64,000 nt of DNA, from IMG/VR virus record IMGVR_UViG_3300030102_006903, positions 1-64,000 of that record. One strand, written 5' to 3'. The DNA is from a virus. This document shows, in pieces, positions 57,979-64,000 of the stretch; within the stretch, counting starts at the first letter, position 1, and each line of letters opens with the position of its first letter. The position numbers and the translations under genes are program-made. The notes under the pieces are model-generated. The model searched no databases and was not told where the DNA came from. It worked only from the letters and a program-made list of their open reading frames with translations.

Positions 57979-60687
57979 TTAGAATCTGTATTTGAATGAA
58001 GCATTCCATGTACGTCCGAATCCGAACCATACTGAATTTCTTGTATCAATACCATTCCATGTTTCTGAAGCTGCTCCAGCATGGATGTTTGAGTTAGATT
58101 CTGCAATGTAGTAAGTATCAAGTAAGTTGTTGATATTTACTCTGAATGAAGCATCATTTCCGAATAAGTTGAATCTAAAGGTTGAACCTAAATCAACTAA
58201 TCCATAAGATGGTAACTTCAATGCACCCGCATTGTCAGGTGCTGTAAATTCTGAATCAGTAATTGAGTAATCTGCGTAAAGATTATCTACAAATCTATAT
58301 CCTAAATCTACATTTAACTTGTTTCCAAGTTTATAATCTGCTTCTAAGTAAGAAACGAATTGAGCTGCATCACCAACTTTAGCATCTTTTAAGTACAATG
58401 TACCTGTTCCGATTTGTTGGTTTTCATCATCAAATAACGCTGCTTCAAAATCTTTAGTATATCTCCAATCACCGATTGATAACATACCTTTTAATCTTAG
58501 TTTAGAATTATAATCATAAGTTGCCTCAACTTCTATACCGTTGTGAACTACATCGATATCCTTGAATTGTGCGAATCCATCAACACCTTGTTGGTTTGAT
58601 AAACTTCTTGTAACAAATCTGTTACCCCATACTGTTGAGTATGCGTTTACATTTGCTCTGAAGTTATTTCCAATGAATCCATATCCTAATTCAACCGATT
58701 TAATTTCCTCATTTTGTAAATCAGGATTAACAGTATTAGCATAGTTAGGGAATACACCATCAAAGTTTGGTTGTCTTGAGATGAAACCAGCATTGAAGAA
58801 TACATTATTCTTTTCATCAATGTTATAGTTTGCACCACCTTTTAGATAACCACCACCAACATTCTTAGTATCAGATATTGGATTACCTGGTTGTCCAAAG
58901 TAATCAATTCTTTGGAAAGATTGATTTGATAAACCAGCTTGTAATACAGCAGATAAAGTAGAGTTGTTATATTCAACTAAACCATTTAAACCTTGCCAAC
59001 CAACTTTACCAATATTATAGTAAGCGATTTTAGGGCCTCTGATACCTGTATCTTTGAATGGATTTGCTTCAACTAATGTATTAATTATTTGTCCTGCAGA
59101 GTTATCATTACCAGTTGAGTAATAACCATCTAATCCCATTAGGTGGTTTAATGCTCTATAATGATATCCTTTGTAGTTTCTTAAATCAATACCGATTGAA
59201 GTTTTCCAATTCCCTTTCTCATATTCTAAGTTAGAGATTGCTCCAACCCAGTCATGAGAGTTCATAGAAGCTCTTCTAATAAGTGCACTTCTGTTAACAC
59301 CATCAGCATTGAATCCATTTGAACCAATCAATTGACCTGTAAATGGTAAATCACCACTATATGGGTCTGTGTTTGCTTGGTTATATGCAACTACTGCATC
59401 AAAATCAATAAATCCTTCTGGTGTTCTTGAACCTCTACCATTTTCTAAGTAGTGTTCAGTAAGGTCTTTTCTAAATGGTAAGATATCAGTTTCCGAGTTG
59501 TAATAACTTTTACCTCTTGGACCTGTTCCTCCACCTCTACCAGCTGAACCATATAATGATGTAGCTAATTTAAGGTTAGAATTAATATCCCAATCCCAAT
59601 TCAGAGTTGCTAATGGTTTGTTGTAGAAGTTTCTTCTCATTGAGAATTCTTCTCCATTTAAAACACCACCATTTGTATTCCATCTTCTATCAATTCCTTC
59701 TGTACCAAAGTTTTGGTAGTCTCTAATAGAAACCCAAACATCTCTTTGGTGGTGCCATTGACCAGCACCTAAGAAAGAAAAGTTAACTGAGTGCTTAGAA
59801 TCTTCAGGTGCATATCCTAATGCAAAGAAGTAAGTATAACCCTCACCACTTGTATTATAGATATATCCATCACCTTGCCATCTACTTAATAAGAAAGATG
59901 AAGCCCAACCATTGTCATTAAGACCTGTTGAGTGAGAAACAGTAGTTTTGAAATACCCATCATTACCAAATGTTTGAGCAATTGAACTACCACTTCTTGC
60001 TTCAGCTGCCTTAGTAAAGATTGATACAGTTCCACCTACTGATGGTACTGCTAATCTTGAAGCACCTAAACCTCTCTGTAATTGGATTCCACTTGCAACA
60101 TCAGTAAGACCTTGCCAGTTAGACCAATAAACCCATCCATTTTCCATATCGTTAACTGGTTGCCCATTGATAAGGAAAGATGTATTTCTTTGGTCGAATC
60201 CTCTTAAAGAGATTCTCGAATCACCATATCCACCACCTTGTTTGGTTGCGTAGACACCTGGTGTTCTGTTCATTATCTCAGGAAACTCTTGGTTACCTAC
60301 TTTGAGTGCGATTTCTGATGGTGAAATAGTTGAAACTGCTACAGGTGTTTCTCTCACCTTTGCAATATCAATTACACCAGAACTTACAACAACCTCACCA
60401 AGTACATTCAAGTCAGGTGTTAAACCTACTTTCGTGTTACCACTTGATTCAATTACTGTGGTTTCGTACCCTAAGTAAGAAACAACAAGTGTTGTTCCCT
60501 CAGATACATCAAGAATAAATGTCCCATCAAAACCTGATATTGTACCATCTTGAGTTCCCTCAATGATGATAGTAGCACCTGGTAAAGGGTCATTTGTCTC
60601 GACATCATAAACTAATCCACTTATTTGGGAAAAGCTTGCTGTTATACTTCCAAATAGGAATAACAGACTTAACATTAAATTTCTCAT
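57979..60687 (-). CDS. SusC-like TonB-dependent outer-membrane receptor
   Basis: 902 aa, complete. Signal peptide (1-20, ends SFSQ). Carboxypeptidase-like beta-sandwich (21-105; GLVYDVETNDPLPGATIII). Plug (about 110-235; FPEIMNRTPGVYATKQGGGYG, ISLRGFDQRN). A 22-strand-type barrel ends in Phe (WNASFKYRF). Such receptors import vitamins, iron complexes or glycans in Bacteroidota and are common phage receptors. There is no SusD partner. It is flanked by phage replication genes, has its own terminator and a hairpin-rich leader, and shows no frameshift. Confidence 0.94.
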   Translation of the reverse strand: MRNLMLSLLFLFGSITASFSQISGLVYDVETNDPLPGATIIIEGTQDGTISGFDGTFILDVSEGTTLVVSYLGYETTVIESSGNTKVGLTPDLNVLGEVVVSSGVIDIAKVRETPVAVSTISPSEIALKVGNQEFPEIMNRTPGVYATKQGGGYGDSRISLRGFDQRNTSFLINGQPVNDMENGWVYWSNWQGLTDVASGIQLQRGLGASRLAVPSVGGTVSIFTKAAEARSGSSIAQTFGNDGYFKTTVSHSTGLNDNGWASSFLLSRWQGDGYIYNTSGEGYTYFFALGYAPEDSKHSVNFSFLGAGQWHHQRDVWVSIRDYQNFGTEGIDRRWNTNGGVLNGEEFSMRRNFYNKPLATLNWDWDINSNLKLATSLYGSAGRGGGTGPRGKSYYNSETDILPFRKDLTEHYLENGRGSRTPEGFIDFDAVVAYNQANTDPYSGDLPFTGQLIGSNGFNADGVNRSALIRRASMNSHDWVGAISNLEYEKGNWKTSIGIDLRNYKGYHYRALNHLMGLDGYYSTGNDNSAGQIINTLVEANPFKDTGIRGPKIAYYNIGKVGWQGLNGLVEYNNSTLSAVLQAGLSNQSFQRIDYFGQPGNPISDTKNVGGGYLKGGANYNIDEKNNVFFNAGFISRQPNFDGVFPNYANTVNPDLQNEEIKSVELGYGFIGNNFRANVNAYSTVWGNRFVTRSLSNQQGVDGFAQFKDIDVVHNGIEVEATYDYNSKLRLKGMLSIGDWRYTKDFEAALFDDENQQIGTGTLYLKDAKVGDAAQFVSYLEADYKLGNKLNVDLGYRFVDNLYADYSITDSEFTAPDNAGALKLPSYGLVDLGSTFRFNLFGNDASFRVNINNLLDTYYIAESNSNIHAGAASETWNGIDTRNSVWFGFGRTWNASFKYRF

Positions 60688-60690
60688 AAA

Positions 60691-60758
60691 TTAAATTAAT
60701 TTAAATTAATAATACTATAACTGATTATAGTAACGCTTGAGATACTTGCATACCTCAA
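60691..60758 (-). promoter_or_regulatory. Hairpin-rich leader of the TonB-dependent receptor
   Basis: Three structures lie before ATG 60687: a 16-bp perfect palindrome (60695-60710) inside a direct repeat of TTAAATTAAT, a stem CTATAA/TTATAG (60715-60720, 60725-60730), and a stem with one G-U pair (60737-60744, 60751-60758). They could be operators, RNA switches or processing sites. No TTTGG-N19 promoter was found. Confidence 0.5.
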
Positions 60759-60774
60759 TATCTTCAATATTTTT

Positions 60775-60897
60775 CTAATTGGGTTTTTCATTAAAATCTT
60801 GGGAATAAAAAGTAATCCTATCAGCAGTGACTGATGGTTCTTCGAAATACGGACTTTTGAAATAACTTGCAAAATTTATAATATAAGTTTCACTCAT
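60775..60897 (-). CDS. Small hypothetical protein (40 aa)
   Basis: 40 codons from ATG 60897 to TAG 60775-60777, between the methyltransferase and the TonB receptor. Aromatic-rich (YIINFASYFKSPYFEE). No family recognised. Position and lack of overlap leave moderate doubt. Confidence 0.5.
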   Translation of the reverse strand: MSETYIINFASYFKSPYFEEPSVTADRITFYSQDFNEKPN

Positions 60898-60911
60898 CTT
60901 TGTATAAGTAT

Positions 60912-62546
60912 TTAAGGTTTATAAAAAACGAAGATTGGTTCAAATTTATACACTTTCCCGTCATGTTTGACCGAGTTCTTTATACCACTTTTAGATGGGT
61001 CTAACCCAACCATCCTTGTCATCAACATTTTTAACTTACCTTTATATTCACATCCTAACTCATTTAAGATATCAATTGAATCTTGTTCAAGTGGATAATA
61101 GATTGATTTACCTATCTTGATATCAGCAATATTCCATAAAATATACCTATCATTCTTTAGATACTCATAAATCGTTGTTAGAGTAGGTTTTAAGAAGTTA
61201 TCTCTCCAATCTTCATATTCACCATATGCTTTAAAAGATTGGTTCTCATCTTGAGAGTATTGTTCTCTGTTAAAATATGGAGGTGAAGTAAATGCAATAT
61301 CTAACTTACCTTTATATTTTTGAAATTTTGGATTATTTGAGATTACCTCAGAACCATCTTGAAATAATTCGTAAGTGTTTCCTTGTTTTTCAACATTAAA
61401 AAATGATGTAAGTTTATCTGAGAAATCATCTACACAATTATCATTATAAAACTTAGCAACATATTCGTAACGAGAAATACCTAATTCATCTAAGAAGTTA
61501 TCTGGATTAGGGTCTGTACCAACATAGTGAACTTTCTTACGAGAACTCATCGCACCGATGATTCTACCACCCCAACCACTTGATGAATCGTAAATATGTA
61601 ATGGTTCATCTGTATCGATGTGGTTAGTATAATTTTCGTAAATCCACTTTGCAGTTAGTGCAGGAAAGTTTACTGCAGGTTGTCCACAACTCAATCTAAA
61701 TACTTGTAATATCTTTGGGAAGATACCAACTGTCTTATCATACCATCTTATTAGGTATTTGTATTTAGTGACTGTTCCTGCCTCTGAAGTTGTTGAATCA
61801 ACTATTTCACCAAGATTTGATGTTTGAGTACTATTAAGATAACCAGTCGCAAGTAAACCATTTACTTCTTCTGAATTTAAATATAAGTTACCAAATCCAA
61901 CATATTGTTCATTGAATGTTCCATAGTTTTTAAGAGTAGATTCTTTTACTCTCGCTAAAACAATTCCTAAATCAGAATATTTTCCTTTAAACACTTTACC
62001 ATCATGAACATCTTTTATAAACTGAACCCCATCTTGTCCATTCCAAAAAGGATTCTCATCTTTTTTATCTACAAGTGAACGAGACCAAGAATACATAGAA
62101 TCTCTTTTAACTGCTCGTTTCATAATATTAACGAACTTATCTTCCATACTTGTATCGGAAAAATGGTCATAAATAGATAAACCATTATCAGCAGATTTAC
62201 CAACTGATATTTTTGTTTTTAACATTGTAGGAAAAAACTGATTTACAACTGATGCATCTTTATTAAAGTTTTGTATTACTCCTAAAGATTCTTCATCACC
62301 ACTTGTATCTTTTTTCCAATACTTTGCTGGATTAGATTTAAGTTTCTTGAATGATTTTATAATACCCTTTTCATTCTTACCAATAACTGGTGGAGTTCCT
62401 CTATCATCCCATTGTTCAGTAACCTCCTTACGAAGCAAACGAGCCCATTGAACGAACTCATCATCAGTCATTTCTAACAACTGATGATAAGTCGTATTGG
62501 ATTTAAACTCAGAAAATCTGCTTTTTTCGTAAAAGTGTTTACTCAT
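60912..62546 (-). CDS. DNA methyltransferase (SPPY type)
   Basis: 544 aa. Catalytic TSPPYF (near 423) marks N4-cytosine or N6-adenine methyltransferases. The SAM-binding region is YDSSSGWGGR near 320. The N-terminal 300 residues are long and unrecognised, perhaps target recognition or a structural part. No restriction enzyme partner is nearby, so it likely protects phage DNA or alters replication. Overlaps the sliding-clamp gene stop by one base. Confidence 0.85.
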   Translation of the reverse strand: MSKHFYEKSRFSEFKSNTTYHQLLEMTDDEFVQWARLLRKEVTEQWDDRGTPPVIGKNEKGIIKSFKKLKSNPAKYWKKDTSGDEESLGVIQNFNKDASVVNQFFPTMLKTKISVGKSADNGLSIYDHFSDTSMEDKFVNIMKRAVKRDSMYSWSRSLVDKKDENPFWNGQDGVQFIKDVHDGKVFKGKYSDLGIVLARVKESTLKNYGTFNEQYVGFGNLYLNSEEVNGLLATGYLNSTQTSNLGEIVDSTTSEAGTVTKYKYLIRWYDKTVGIFPKILQVFRLSCGQPAVNFPALTAKWIYENYTNHIDTDEPLHIYDSSSGWGGRIIGAMSSRKKVHYVGTDPNPDNFLDELGISRYEYVAKFYNDNCVDDFSDKLTSFFNVEKQGNTYELFQDGSEVISNNPKFQKYKGKLDIAFTSPPYFNREQYSQDENQSFKAYGEYEDWRDNFLKPTLTTIYEYLKNDRYILWNIADIKIGKSIYYPLEQDSIDILNELGCEYKGKLKMLMTRMVGLDPSKSGIKNSVKHDGKVYKFEPIFVFYKP

Positions 62547-63265
62547 TATGATTGTATCTCCACTAAATAATAATTTGATTCATAGTTATCTACTTCGAAT
62601 GAAATATGTGCTAATCCTTGAGATGAAATCTTAAGAGTAGCATCTGTTGCTTCTTTATTTGCAACTAGGATTTCTTTTAAGAAGTTTGCTGAGAATGAGA
62701 TTGGTTCTACTTTATCTTTTGAACAAGTACAATCAACATCAATGTTAATTCTATTTGTATTGATATTAGAATATCCTAAGATAATTTGACCGTTTTCACC
62801 ATCTTTACAAGTAAATGTAAAGTTATTCTCATCTGCTAAAGCACCTTTTGCTTTGATGAATTTTGAAATAAAGTTTGAATCTAATTTAATTTCTGAATCA
62901 AACTCTGGTAATTGTTTTAAATCAGGTACATTAGGGATAACTGATAAATCAGCTAACATATAGTTTACTGATGTAGAACCATCTTTGAATTTCAAAGAAA
63001 CTGCTTTACCATCAATATCGTTGATTGAGAAATCAACATCATTTCCTAATACTGATAACATTTTTGTAAGTTTTGAAGTATCATATACACCAAAGGTTGC
63101 ATCTGATGAATCAAACTCTTTCATAGTAACACTACCCAAAACAGATTTATCATCTGAAATGAACGATGTTGTTAGAGAACCTTCTTTAGATTCCCACTTT
63201 ACAGATTCTACTAAACCTGCAAGATTGTACTTCGATACGAAGCGATTTAATGATTGTTTTTCCAT
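62546..63265 (-). CDS. 45: DNA polymerase sliding clamp (gp45-like)
   Basis: 239 aa, close to T4 gp45 (228 aa). The pattern fits: a first domain with VTMKEFDSSDATFGVYDTSKLTKML, then a matching second domain with ISFSANFLKEILVANK, as in trimeric PCNA-like clamps. It holds the polymerase on DNA. In T4 it also activates late transcription. Own promoter; just downstream of gp43. Confidence 0.93.
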   Translation of the reverse strand: MEKQSLNRFVSKYNLAGLVESVKWESKEGSLTTSFISDDKSVLGSVTMKEFDSSDATFGVYDTSKLTKMLSVLGNDVDFSINDIDGKAVSLKFKDGSTSVNYMLADLSVIPNVPDLKQLPEFDSEIKLDSNFISKFIKAKGALADENNFTFTCKDGENGQIILGYSNINTNRINIDVDCTCSKDKVEPISFSANFLKEILVANKEATDATLKISSQGLAHISFEVDNYESNYYLVEIQS

Positions 63266-63295
63266 GTTTTTATTAAATTATAATTTATAGTTGTA

Positions 63296-63327
63296 CAAAT
63301 ATACGAAAAATTTTTGATATATCCAAA
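63296..63327 (-). promoter_or_regulatory. Bacteroidota-type promoter for the sliding clamp
   Basis: TTTGG (63327-63323), 19-nt spacer ending TTTCG, TATATTTG (63303-63296) on the minus strand, between gp43 and gp45. It touches the gp43 stop codon at 63328. Confidence 0.82.
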
Positions 63328-64000
63328 TTAAAATGTAAAAAATTTCTCTGCTGTTCTTTGTTCACTTACAACATCACCCCAACCAATTGCATCATAAAAA
63401 TCTTGAAGTTTACCTTTTAACTCTCTTTCAAAAATTTTATTGTGGTCAATGTAAGTGTTAATGAATTCATTTATTTCTGATGGGTCTTTATAACCTGTAA
63501 ATGCCAAACCACTTAATCCAAGTGGATTATCTTTTAAATAAACCCATTTTACCTTATCACCATTTTTCATAGGTTCATATTTGAATGGTGCATCAAAATG
63601 TTTCAAACAATCGTTATATGCGATTGCAGCTTTTACATGAGCGGGTGTTCCTTTCATAAATTGAAACAAATTTCTTTTTCCTTTTGGTAAATACTTTTTA
63701 AGATTTTTAACTGCTGAATTCTTTGCAATTACTTTCATATCTTGATTTACCATAGATTTTTTAAAATCTAATACTTTATCTGATATTTCTTCTTCTGTTT
63801 GTCCTCGTAGAATTGATATAAGAACATCTGCCATGATTTCTTGAAATGCTTTTGGGAATGAACTTCTTTTAACATCCAAACCTTTTACATCTAATTTATC
63901 AACAGGTACTCCATTATCTGAAATAATCCATTGAGCATATCTTTTCTTGGCAATCCACAATCCAGCCTTTGCAACATATTCCTTTTTGATTTCTAATCTA
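63328..64000 (-). CDS. 43: Family B DNA polymerase, C-terminal end (gp43-like, partial)
   Basis: About 224 codons; the frame is open to the right edge, so the start lies outside. GLWIAKKRYAQWI carries the KKxY motif of B-family polymerases, followed by DVKGLDVKRSSFPKAFQEIM, as in the thumb of T4 gp43. The C-terminal region includes the clamp-binding tail (ending EKFFTF). Order gp43-gp45 matches the T4-type replication cluster. Confidence 0.93.
   Translation of the reverse strand, partial: RLEIKKEYVAKAGLWIAKKRYAQWIISDNGVPVDKLDVKGLDVKRSSFPKAFQEIMADVLISILRGQTEEEISDKVLDFKKSMVNQDMKVIAKNSAVKNLKKYLPKGKRNLFQFMKGTPAHVKAAIAYNDCLKHFDAPFKYEPMKNGDKVKWVYLKDNPLGLSGLAFTGYKDPSEINEFINTYIDHNKIFERELKGKLQDFYDAIGWGDVVSEQRTAEKFFTF

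Noticed and set aside
57979-60687. Idea that the whole window is host chromosome or an integrated island
   Set aside because: T4-type gp43, gp45, gp44 and gp62, GroES, endolysin and one-strand dense overlapping genes are phage traits; no rRNA, tRNA or host housekeeping operon is seen.

Overview
The window looks like an internal piece of a large T4-like (myovirus-type) phage genome that infects a Bacteroidota host, probably a marine flavobacterium. T4-type replication genes are recognisable at the right end: the end of a family B DNA polymerase (gp43), the sliding clamp (gp45), and both clamp-loader subunits (gp44, gp62). Every supported gene is on the minus strand, so transcription runs right to left. 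DNA is AT-rich, genes are packed, and many starts overlap the previous stop as ATGA. The host assignment rests on three things. Twelve upstream regions carry a Bacteroidota-type promoter (TTTGG, 19 nt, TATATTTG). Many lipoproteins and secreted proteins are of flavobacterial type. There is also a complete SusC-like TonB-dependent receptor. No capsid, tail or terminase gene and no tRNA gene was recognised here.

Layout from right (upstream) to left. 52.0-64.0 kb, replication and nucleic-acid region: gp43 fragment, gp45, a DNA methyltransferase, the TonB-dependent receptor with its own terminator and a hairpin-rich leader, a glycosyltransferase, a P-loop kinase, gp44, a thioredoxin, gp62, a radical SAM protein and a Cas4/AddB-like nuclease. 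34.3-51.6 kb, a surface-sugar operon: about ten glycosyltransferase-like proteins, an aminotransferase, an epimerase, a truncated nucleotide-sugar dehydrogenase, nucleotidyltransferases, HAD phosphatases, a GDPD-like protein, an oxygenase and a GroES-like chaperonin. 22.1-34.1 kb, an envelope/secretion cassette: a CsgG-like pore protein, two large paralogous secreted proteins, an outer-membrane-type protein with a huge acidic linker, lipoproteins and small membrane proteins.

15.2-22.1 kb holds phage-type conserved proteins. Several share a short N-terminal tag resembling T4 prohead-targeting peptides. An amidase endolysin and a possible holin follow. 9.9-14.9 kb is a small-molecule modification module: APS kinase, nucleotidyltransferase, 2OG oxygenase, DUF2061 protein, amidinotransferase, methyltransferase. 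1-9.8 kb contains a ferredoxin, a zeta-toxin-like kinase, a cupin, an SGNH-like protein, a MoxR-type AAA+ ATPase paired with a VWA/HExxH protein, and a large unknown protein cut by the window edge.

Two expression classes are visible. Genes behind the TTTGG-N19-TATATTTG promoters have AT-rich leaders without a Shine-Dalgarno sequence, or no leader at all. Many lysis, tagged-protein and envelope genes have clear GGAG-type Shine-Dalgarno sequences, and some follow a TATATTTATA motif. The most striking contents are the CsgG-centred secretion cassette, the phage-borne TonB receptor, the shared N-terminal tags, and this split in initiation signals.
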